A stretch of 39,517 nucleotides of DNA from Streptomyces minutiscleroticus (GTDB lineage: Bacteria > Actinomycetota > Actinomycetes > Streptomycetales > Streptomycetaceae): contig NZ_BMVU01000056.1 in NCBI RefSeq assembly GCF_014650875.1, forward strand, positions 1 through 39,517. The letters are read 5' to 3'. Within the stretch, counting starts at the first letter, position 1, and every line of letters starts with the position of its first letter. Positions 7,893-14,848 of this stretch are shown piece by piece. The notes under the pieces are model-generated. The model saw nothing but the letters and a program-made list of their open reading frames with translations. It ran no database searches and was not told the DNA's origin. A program made the position numbers and the translations under genes.

Positions 7893-8654
7893 TCAGGCAG
7901 TGACGCCGCCGTCGATGACGAGGTCGTGACCGACGGTGAAGCTCGCCTCGTCGGATGCGAGCCACAGCACTGCGGCGACGATCTCGTCCGTTGCCGCGAC
8001 GCGTCCGATCGGTACCGTCGTGGCGAGCCGGGCGGCGCGGTCGGCGTCGGTCTCTCCGGGCCGCAGGGACATGCTGGTGTCCGTGGCGCCGGGGCTGACC
8101 GCGTTGATGCGCACGTTGTCCTTGATGTGGTCCAGGGCTGCGATGCGCGTGAGGGTGCTGACCGCTGCCTTGGAGGCGGCGTAGGCGGCCATGCCCGGGC
8201 GGCGTCCGTGGTAGCCGATGTTGGAGGCCGTGTTGACGATGACGCCGCCGCCGTTGTCTCGCATGTGCGCGATTTCGTGCTGCATGCTGAGCAACACGCC
8301 GGTCAGATTGATGTCCAGGACGGAGCGCCAGACGGACAGGTCCAGGTCGGCGACAGGGGTGGGCTTGCCGAAGACGCCGGCATTGTTGTGTGCAATGTGC
8401 AGGGCGCCGTATCGCTCGACCGTCGTGCGCACCAGCTGCTCCACGTCCTCCGGACGGCTGACGTCGGCGACGACGAAGCTGGCAGTGCCGCCGTCTTCAT
8501 CCACGAGGCGCACGGTCTCCTCGATGGAGTCCGGCCGGACTCCAGCGGCGACGACAGTGGCGCCTTCCCTGGCGAAAGCCCTGGCGCTGGCTCGGCCGAT
8601 GCCGGCGCCGGCACCGGTGACGATGACGACCTTGTCCTTGAAGCGGGCGGTCAT
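7893..8654 (-). CDS. Short-chain dehydrogenase/reductase, last gene of the cupin operon
   Basis: This 253-residue classical SDR has TGAGAGIGRASARAFA near the N-terminus, HNNAGVFGKP, a catalytic Ser in VNTASNIGYHG, Tyr-Lys in MAAYAASKAAVSTL and the C-terminal HDLVIDGGVTA. The ATG at 8654 has AAGGAG nine to ten bases upstream; an in-frame ATG at 8675 is an alternative. Its substrate is not evident from sequence. In this operon, with a cupin and a flavin oxidase, it may reduce or oxidise a quinone or quinol intermediate made from 3-hydroxyanthranilate, which is an inference. A strong hairpin follows the gene. Confidence 0.85.
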   Translation of the reverse strand: MTARFKDKVVIVTGAGAGIGRASARAFAREGATVVAAGVRPDSIEETVRLVDEDGGTASFVVADVSRPEDVEQLVRTTVERYGALHIAHNNAGVFGKPTPVADLDLSVWRSVLDINLTGVLLSMQHEIAHMRDNGGGVIVNTASNIGYHGRRPGMAAYAASKAAVSTLTRIAALDHIKDNVRINAVSPGATDTSMSLRPGETDADRAARLATTVPIGRVAATDEIVAAVLWLASDEASFTVGHDLVIDGGVTA

Positions 8655-8725
8655 AAGAGGTGCTCCTTGAAACATGTTGTTCTGCGTGGATGGGGATGCC
8701 TGAGCGGCGGAGGAAAGTCGATGGT

Positions 8726-10195
8726 TCAGGCGCGGCCTTGAGGACTGCGAGGTCGCAGAAGGAAGATCGCGCATACTGCGGCGACGACAAAGGTGACGGC
8801 AGCGATGGCAAAGGCGAAGCCGTAGCCGGCACTCTGGGCCGATGCCTGGCTTGTACCGGTGCGTTCCAGTGCCGCGGTGTGTCCTGCCGCCAGCGTCACG
8901 AGTACGGCAAGACCGACAGCCGGTCCTGCTTCCAAGGCCGTGTTGACGACAGCGCCGGCCAGTCCCGCCTGCTTCTGGGGGACGTCAGCGGTCGCGGCGA
9001 CAGTGGATCCGGCGAACACCAGCGCTGCTCCGGCGGGAAAGAGCACAAGAGCGATGAGTACGGCTCCGATGTACGGCGAGTTCGTATGGACGGTGCTCAG
9101 CGCTGCCAGTCCCAGCCCGCACAAGCTCAGGCCTGTGACCAACACTGCGCGTGGGCCCAAGCGCTGAACCAGTCTGCCGACACACAGTCCGCTTGCGACC
9201 AGGGTCAGTCCGAAGGGCACGAACGCCGCCGAGGTCTTCAGCGCGGAGTATCCCTGCACCTGCTGGAAGTACAGGGCGAGCATGAAGAAGATCGTGGTGA
9301 TGCCGGCGGCGCCCAGGAAGACCGCCGACAGTGCCACCGCTTTGCGGGGCGAGGCCAGAAAGGACAGCGGAAGGAGGGGCTGGGTCACGCGGGTCTCGGC
9401 GAAGAGGAAACCAAGCAGCAGTGCGGCACCGCCTACTAGTGCCGTGAGCGCCACAGGGGAGGCCCAGCCGCGTTCGGGTGCTTCCACGAGTCCGTAGCTG
9501 AGCAGGGCGATTCCTGCCGTTACCAGGAAGGCACCCACCACGTCCAGCTGTCCGCCGCGGCGCGCGGGTCCTTCAGGGATGAGCCGCGGGCTGGCGGCAA
9601 GGGCCAGGATGGCCACTGCTACGGGGAGGGCGAAGGCCCAGCGCCAGGAGTTCCACGAGGCCACCACTCCTGACAAGAGCATCCCCGCGGTTCCGCCGGA
9701 GGCTGCCAGGCCACCCCAGAACGCCATGGCGCGGGCGTAGCGTGCGGGCTCTTGGTGGATGACGCTCACCAGTGCCATGGCTGCCGGTACCGCCAGCGCT
9801 GCACCGGCGCCCTGGATGAAGCGGGCGGCCAGCAGTGTCCACAGCCCCGTAGCGAGTCCCGCCCAGGCGGAACTCGCACCGAAGACGGCTGTGCCGGTGA
9901 GGAAGATCCGGCGAACCCCGTAGAGATCCGAGAGCCGACCGCCCAGGAGCAGCAGTCCGCTGAAGGACATGCCGTAGGAGGCGCCGAGAAGGGCGAGCTC
10001 GACACGGTCCAAGCCGAACTCTTGTTGGATGTCGGGGAGGACTACGTTGAGCACGCTCATGGCGAGAATGAGCACGAACTGAACCGATGCCAGCAGGGCG
10101 AAGGCAGCGGCCTTTCTTCCCCGTGCGGGTCGGCCCTGGACGGCCGTTGCGGCCGGCTTCGTCTGCTCCGTCGCGGCGACGTGATGCTGCTGCAT
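8726..10195 (-). CDS. MFS multidrug-type exporter, DHA2 family (14-TM type)
   Basis: This 489-residue membrane protein starts with a short polar N-terminus, then ALLASVQFVLILAMSVLNVV as the first helix. The MFS loop GRLSDLYGVRRIFL follows helix 2, and FIQGAGAALAVPAAMALVSV carries the antiporter-type motif C region. The length and the many hydrophobic segments fit a 14-helix drug:proton antiporter of the DHA2 group. It probably exports the cluster product and provides self-resistance. The ATG at 10195 is eight bases after the stop of the flavin oxidase gene, so the two are coupled. The substrate is inferred from the operon. Confidence 0.88.
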   Translation of the reverse strand: MQQHHVAATEQTKPAATAVQGRPARGRKAAAFALLASVQFVLILAMSVLNVVLPDIQQEFGLDRVELALLGASYGMSFSGLLLLGGRLSDLYGVRRIFLTGTAVFGASSAWAGLATGLWTLLAARFIQGAGAALAVPAAMALVSVIHQEPARYARAMAFWGGLAASGGTAGMLLSGVVASWNSWRWAFALPVAVAILALAASPRLIPEGPARRGGQLDVVGAFLVTAGIALLSYGLVEAPERGWASPVALTALVGGAALLLGFLFAETRVTQPLLPLSFLASPRKAVALSAVFLGAAGITTIFFMLALYFQQVQGYSALKTSAAFVPFGLTLVASGLCVGRLVQRLGPRAVLVTGLSLCGLGLAALSTVHTNSPYIGAVLIALVLFPAGAALVFAGSTVAATADVPQKQAGLAGAVVNTALEAGPAVGLAVLVTLAAGHTAALERTGTSQASAQSAGYGFAFAIAAVTFVVAAVCAIFLLRPRSPQGRA

Positions 10196-10203
10196 AACTC
10201 GTC

Positions 10204-11865
10204 TCACGTTTGAGGGGGAAGGACGATGGACTGCGAGTGCCTGAAGGTGTTCCGCGGGTCGTACGCGGCCTTGATCTGCTGCAGACGCGGATAGTTGTCC
10301 TTGTAGTAGAGGGTGTACCAGGGCACGCCTGTGGTGTTCTGCCGGGTGTCGGTGATGTCGGCGTCCGGATAGTTGATGTAGCAGCCGTCCGTAGCCGCTC
10401 CCGGTACGGGGTAGCCTCCGGTCGAGGAGAAGACCTCGCTGTAGACGTCGCGTGTCCAGGCGATGTTCGTGTCGTCGTTCTCGGCGTCGGCCCAGAAACT
10501 CTGGAAGAGCCCTTTGAACAGCGAGTCGCGCTGGGCTGCGGCGGTATCGCCGGAAGCCACATCGTTGATCTTTCCGCCGAACGAGAGCAGGACCACCATG
10601 GACGCGGAGTTCTCGTGATCGGTGCGCGTCAGATGCTTGTACATCGAAGCGACCTGGGCTTCGGTGAGGTTCTTGCGCAGGTAGGCGGACTTGTGGTGCC
10701 CGCGCAGGGTCGGATTGGTCAGGGTTGGGTTGCTCGTGCCGAGCAGTTTGACCGAAGTGAGCCACGGAAGGCGCTGGGGGGTATAGAAATCGGGCAGTGC
10801 GCCCAGTTCGCCGACGGGTTCGGTCATGGGGCGCACGGCGGTGTCGGAAACTGCAGAGGTGATGTATTTCAGGAAGTCGGCGAGTACCTTCTCCGCATCG
10901 GGCACGGTGGCGTCGATCTGGGTAAGAATCCCGATGCTGCCGTTCGCCCGGTGGTTCATCATCAAAAAGCTGCACAACGATGCGGCGGGGGAGTCGGCGG
11001 CGTTGTTCTTCTCATGCCAGGAACCGAAGTTGTGGACGAGGGAGGAGAAGGACTCCTTGTCCAGTTGGCTCCAGGGCATGGCGAGCGCGCTGACCAGGAC
11101 CTCCTTGGGGGGCTTGGGAAGCAGTTGAGAAGGGTCGGCGGAGGAGACGCCGGGGCTGCGGAACCAGTAGCGCGTGACGATGCCGAAGTTACCGCCGCCC
11201 CCGCCGGTATGTGCCCACCACAGATCTCGGTTGGGGTCGTCGGATTCGCGGGTGGCCACAACGCTGCGTGCCTTGCCGGTGGCGTCGACGACGACGACCT
11301 CGACGGCGTACAGGTGGTCGACGGTCAGACCGTGCCGGCGAGAGAGCATGCCGTAGCCACCGCCGCTGATGTGGCCTCCGGCGCCGACCGAGTAGCACAT
11401 GCCGCCGGGGATGGTGACGCCCCAGCCCTTGAAGAGCGACTCGTATATGTGCAGCAGCGTCGCGCCGGCACCTACTTCGAATGCCTTGAGCTTCTTGTCG
11501 TAGGAGATCGTGTCGAGCAAAGAGGTGTCGATGACGACCTGGACCTCGGAGTTGAAGACGAAGTCTGTGTAGCAGTGTCCACCGCTGCGCACTGAAATCC
11601 GTTTATTACCGTTTACGGCTTCCTGTACGGCTTGTACTACTTGCTCGGTCGTGCGGACGAGGCGTACGGATTCGGGGCGGGCGACCCAGCGTGCGTTGTT
11701 GCCGACGACGAGGTCGGCATAGCGTGCATCGCTCGGCAGGACGGTGACGGCATCGACATCGGCTCCGGCGACGGAGGCCCGGGAGGCGGCTGTCGCAGGG
11801 CCGGCCTCAATGGTCGTGGTGGCTATCGCGGCAGCCGTACCGGTGAGAACGCTTCGTCTCTTCAT
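10204..11865 (-). CDS. Berberine-bridge-type FAD oxidase with Tat-like signal and bicovalent flavin site
   Basis: This 553-residue protein begins MKRRSVLTGTAAAIATTT, a twin-arginine-like leader ending near PATAA, so it is probably exported. The FAD-binding domain carries SGGHCYTDF, whose His should bind the flavin 8-alpha position, and GGMCYSVGAGGHISGGGYG, whose Cys should bind the 6 position. These are the marks of bicovalent flavin oxidases such as AknOx. The C-terminal berberine-bridge segment is present, with INYPDADI, YTLYYKDNYPRLQQIKAAYD and FRHSQSI. Such enzymes oxidise alcohols, phenols or amines with O2. Placed next to the exporter, it may complete oxidation of the product outside the cytoplasm or late in export. 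The substrate is unknown. Confidence 0.9.
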   Translation of the reverse strand: MKRRSVLTGTAAAIATTTIEAGPATAASRASVAGADVDAVTVLPSDARYADLVVGNNARWVARPESVRLVRTTEQVVQAVQEAVNGNKRISVRSGGHCYTDFVFNSEVQVVIDTSLLDTISYDKKLKAFEVGAGATLLHIYESLFKGWGVTIPGGMCYSVGAGGHISGGGYGMLSRRHGLTVDHLYAVEVVVVDATGKARSVVATRESDDPNRDLWWAHTGGGGGNFGIVTRYWFRSPGVSSADPSQLLPKPPKEVLVSALAMPWSQLDKESFSSLVHNFGSWHEKNNAADSPAASLCSFLMMNHRANGSIGILTQIDATVPDAEKVLADFLKYITSAVSDTAVRPMTEPVGELGALPDFYTPQRLPWLTSVKLLGTSNPTLTNPTLRGHHKSAYLRKNLTEAQVASMYKHLTRTDHENSASMVVLLSFGGKINDVASGDTAAAQRDSLFKGLFQSFWADAENDDTNIAWTRDVYSEVFSSTGGYPVPGAATDGCYINYPDADITDTRQNTTGVPWYTLYYKDNYPRLQQIKAAYDPRNTFRHSQSIVLPPQT

Positions 11866-11929
11866 TGAACTGATGTTCTCTTTCTGTGTAGTTCCAAGGC
11901 TCCGGGTGGCCTTGCGGAAACAAGAGCGG

Positions 11930-12436
11930 TCAGTCGTTCCAGATCAGACCGAGGCCGAGGTTCGCGGAGAACTCCCGGGTGCGGTCGACCGACCACGATT
12001 CACCCACCGGGGCCGCGCTTCCCAGGTGCACGGGGTAGCCGGTCTCGGAGAAGAACTTCTCGAATCCACCGGGCGTGGTGATGACGTAGAAGCGTGCGGT
12101 TTCGCTCTCCACCAGGTAGGAGTGGGGGATGCCGCGGGGAAGGAACAGCACTCCTGTGCCGTTGACGGTTGCAGTTCGATCGCCGACGGTGAGAAGGACC
12201 TCTCCTCCTTCGACGATGAATATTTCGTCCTCTAGGGTATGGGTGTGACGTGGTGCGCGTTCTCCTGCCACCGCGCTGAAATGCGTGATCCCCAGTACGC
12301 CGCCGGTCTCCTCGGCTGAGAGCTTGGTGGTGACCACTGACCCCTTCCCCCAGAGCCGGGAAACCCCCTCGCCGTCGCGGCGAATTTGCGGTGACCGTCC
12401 GTCGAGCCCTGCAGTCAAGGTCCCTCCAGAGAACAC
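11930..12436 (-). CDS. Single-domain cupin, quercetin-dioxygenase-like
   Basis: This protein of about 168 residues has both cupin motifs: PRHTHTLEDEIFIVEGG, with the metal-binding His-x-His and Glu, and FLPRGIPHSY with the second His. The sequence alone cannot tell a dioxygenase from an isomerase or epoxidase. The start is uncertain. GTG at 12436 opens the frame but has no ribosome site, while TTG at 12418 has GGAGGG only four bases upstream and would give 162 residues. It is the first gene of the leftward operon with the flavin oxidase, exporter and SDR. A role in oxygenating a hydroquinone or quinone is suggested by context only. Confidence 0.82.
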   Translation of the reverse strand: MFSGGTLTAGLDGRSPQIRRDGEGVSRLWGKGSVVTTKLSAEETGGVLGITHFSAVAGERAPRHTHTLEDEIFIVEGGEVLLTVGDRTATVNGTGVLFLPRGIPHSYLVESETARFYVITTPGGFEKFFSETGYPVHLGSAAPVGESWSVDRTREFSANLGLGLIWND

Positions 12437-12510
12437 AGAAATTACTCATCCGTTTATCTCCCGAGAGCCTCACATGCTGCCGTCAGTCCTGGCAACGCGA
12501 GCTGTATTAG

Positions 12511-12522
12511 TTTGTCAGGTGT
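12511..12522. promoter_or_regulatory. Direct repeat TTTGTCAGGTGT, copy 1, candidate operator
   Basis: This is the first of two identical 12-base copies exactly 70 bases apart in the divergent region between the cupin operon and the transaldolase-like gene. A near-identical site occurs at 7720-7734 ahead of the DAHP synthase operon. The arrangement suggests co-regulation of the two operons by one DNA-binding protein. Confidence 0.55.
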
Positions 12523-12580
12523 CATTCGGTCATTCACCGAGAGCGTCTTTCCCCCTGGCCCGCAACCGGGCGCGGGATAC

Positions 12581-12592
12581 TTTGTCAGGTGT
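12581..12592. promoter_or_regulatory. Direct repeat TTTGTCAGGTGT, copy 2, candidate operator
   Basis: This copy is preceded by ATAC, so that TACTTTGTCAGGTGT matches the site at 7720 at 13 of 15 positions. It lies about 145-163 bases upstream of the cupin start and about 170 upstream of the transaldolase-like start, and could serve both divergent genes. Confidence 0.55.
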
Positions 12593-12763
12593 ACGTGGAC
12601 GCGGCCAAGCGGTAACTTGACTGTTATCGGTGCGCATACATATGTGCAACGAACGGTCTTAAAATTCCAGCTGTCCTTCATGTCGCCTTCGAGTGCCACA
12701 GGGCGGAGGCAGTTCGTGGTTACATGCCCGCGTCCGGAACGCAGTAGTGTCCATAGCCAGTTC

Positions 12764-13834
12764 ATGGCGGAGGGAGTCGGTCTCTGGCTCGACGACTACC
12801 ACCGTGGCCAACTGGCCGACGGCAGCCTCGAAAGACTGGTGGCCGACGGACTGGTCTCCGGTGTCGTTCTGCGGCCTGCGGCGATGGTGCGTGCGATGTC
12901 CGCCACCAGTGCGTACCCGGGCCGGCAGGCACGGCTGCCGCAGGCCGATGTCTCCGCGGAAGAGCGTGTCCATGAACTCATCGCCGAGGACGCCCGCACA
13001 GCCTGCACCGTACTGGAGCCGGTTTTCCAGTCGACAAAGGGAATGCACGGATGGGTCTCCCTGGGCATGGCGCCCCGACTGTACGCAGATGCCGAGGCCA
13101 CGGTGGCCCAGGCGAGACTGATGACAAAAAGGGTGGGACGTCCCAATGTGATGATCCGGATTCCCCTCGCGCACAGGGGATCGGTCGCCATCGCTCGCCT
13201 GCTGGCCGAGGGAATCAGCGTGCACGTCACGTCCGTGTTCTCCTTGCGCCGGTACGCCCAGGCCGTGGAGGCCTACTTCCACGGCCTGGAACGCGCCACG
13301 GCCGGTGGCCACGATGCTTCCGCTGTCACCTCACTCGTGTCCGTGGACGTCGACGGCTTGAACGCTGGCGTCGACGCTCTCCTGGACAATTCAGCCGACC
13401 CTGCTACTGCTCGTGTGCTGCGCGGGCAGGCGGGCACGGCGACCGCCCGGCTCGTCTACCGCCGCTACGAGGAGAGCCTCGGCTGCGCCCGCTGGCGCAC
13501 CCTGGTGGGCTGCGGTGCTCGCCCGCAGCGCCTTCTGTGGGTCTCGGAGCGCTCGCAGAAAGAGTTGCGGGCAGAGCTGGACCGGGCCGAACGGCTGATT
13601 GCCTGGATGACGCTGCACGCACTGTCCCAGCCGGCGCTGGAAGCGCTCAGCCGCTGCAGGCAGTTGCCCGGCGACACGCTGTCCGGTGAACACGATTGGG
13701 CCCGCGGTGTGTTCGATGGTCTTGAACGGGCAGGTATCAGCATCGACTCACTTACGCGCGATATGGAACAAGAGGCGCTCGACCAGGAGCTGGCCGTATG
13801 GGACCGACTCCTTACTCTGGCTCAGGCCGGCTGA
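12764..13834 (+). CDS. Transaldolase-like protein with eroded active site
   Basis: This protein of about 356 residues is recognisable as an actinobacterial transaldolase by WLDDYHRGQL near residue 8, GWVSLGMAPRLYADAEAT near 97 and NVMIRIPLA near 128, followed by GISVHVTSVFSLRRY. Key positions differ from active enzymes. The Schiff-base Lys of MIKIP is Arg132, the Asn of TxNP is Arg37 (VVLRP), the Glu of SLEVDP is Gly101, and the Asn of VNVT is His154. The family Asp in WLDD is kept. Sugar-transfer activity is therefore unlikely, and a binding, structural or new catalytic role is possible. ATG 12764 is used; ATG 12680 in frame is an alternative. The 3' end overlaps the convergent methyltransferase gene by 13 bases. 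Confidence 0.8.
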   Translation: MAEGVGLWLDDYHRGQLADGSLERLVADGLVSGVVLRPAAMVRAMSATSAYPGRQARLPQADVSAEERVHELIAEDARTACTVLEPVFQSTKGMHGWVSLGMAPRLYADAEATVAQARLMTKRVGRPNVMIRIPLAHRGSVAIARLLAEGISVHVTSVFSLRRYAQAVEAYFHGLERATAGGHDASAVTSLVSVDVDGLNAGVDALLDNSADPATARVLRGQAGTATARLVYRRYEESLGCARWRTLVGCGARPQRLLWVSERSQKELRAELDRAERLIAWMTLHALSQPALEALSRCRQLPGDTLSGEHDWARGVFDGLERAGISIDSLTRDMEQEALDQELAVWDRLLTLAQAG

Positions 13835-14592
13835 GGACTGAGTCCGTGCTGGAGCGGTTCTTCCGTGTGCGCCGTCGCTGATTCACCGCGTGCACGTATG
13901 TCCACCAGCATGTGCTCGACCGTGTCGCCCCTGTCGACAATGGTGTGCCTGCTGATCACCTGCAGGTGCCGTCCCGTCTCCTCGGCGATTCGGTGCAGTC
14001 CGTCGATGTCTCCTCTGCTGCTGAAGTGCAGCAGCGCCCGGCCGCCGTCGTTCAGCCAATGCGGTGCCTCGTCCACGTATCTGCGATGTGCCTGGTATCC
14101 CGGGTCCACATAGGCGCGCTCAAGGAGGGTGCCGAACCGGTAGTCCTCCGGCGCACGAACATAGGGCGAACTCCAGATGATGGTGTCGAAGCGCTGCCCT
14201 GTCGGCAGCGCTTCAAAGAGGTCGCTGTGCACCGCATGAACACGATCGGTGACTTTGTGCCGCCTTGCGTTGAGTGCAGCATTTTTCACTGCGTCCGCGT
14301 TGACGTCGGAGGCGACGACCCGGCTGTAGCCCGCGAGCGCGGCCGTCACCGCGACGACTCCTGTACCGCAGCCGATCTCCAAGAACGCGCCTCGCCGAGG
14401 TTGCTGTACAGGGCCGGAGAGTCCCAACAGGTCCAGGACGACTTCGGTGGTCCCTGCATGCAACGGGGCGAAGACTGTGTCCAGCAAGGCCCACTGCCTG
14501 CCACGCAACCAAAAGGTGGCGGGCCGGTTCTCCGGCCGCATGGAGTCGCGGCTGCGTTCGAGCGAGCGCAGATAGCTTTGGATTTCGGACAT
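13822..14592 (-). CDS. SAM-dependent methyltransferase, PrmC/HemK-like fold, altered NPPY motif
   Basis: This 256-residue protein has the SAM-binding motif FLEIGCGTGVVAVTAAL near residue 90, the acidic loop VVASDVNADAVKNAALNA and WSSPYVRAPEDY near 165. The overall layout follows PrmC/HemK glutamine methyltransferases, but the catalytic NPPY is SSPY here, so methylation of a release factor glutamine is doubtful. A small-molecule or modified-residue substrate is more likely, which is inference. The ATG at 14592 faces the PucR-type regulator across a 256-base divergent region in which no clear repeat or operator was seen. Its 3' end overlaps the transaldolase-like gene. Confidence 0.8.
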   Translation of the reverse strand: MSEIQSYLRSLERSRDSMRPENRPATFWLRGRQWALLDTVFAPLHAGTTEVVLDLLGLSGPVQQPRRGAFLEIGCGTGVVAVTAALAGYSRVVASDVNADAVKNAALNARRHKVTDRVHAVHSDLFEALPTGQRFDTIIWSSPYVRAPEDYRFGTLLERAYVDPGYQAHRRYVDEAPHWLNDGGRALLHFSSRGDIDGLHRIAEETGRHLQVISRHTIVDRGDTVEHMLVDIRARGESATAHTEEPLQHGLSPQPA

Positions 14593-14848
14593 GCCGCCCC
14601 GACGTCCCCCTCATGTACGCCGGGTACCGAACCCGGCCCCAGCCCCTGTTCCCCAGGGGGATCTTCTGTTACTTCCCGGCCGGATGGCAGGTGGCCAGAC
14701 CACACATTCGCTCGGGCCAAGGGGTGGGCCGACCACCATCGCGTAGGGGAGCCGCAGCGTAAACGCAGGTGCGGATGCGTAGTTGCCGCTTCACCGCGCG
14801 GAGTTTAGGCTCGCTAAGGACCAAGCTTGTTGATCACATGGGGGGACG

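Noticed and set aside
1..12436. A complete phenazine cluster
   Set aside because: PhzE, PhzD and a DAHP synthase are present, but no PhzF, PhzA/B or PhzG is found. The EntA-type dehydrogenase favours 3-hydroxyanthranilate as the branch product.
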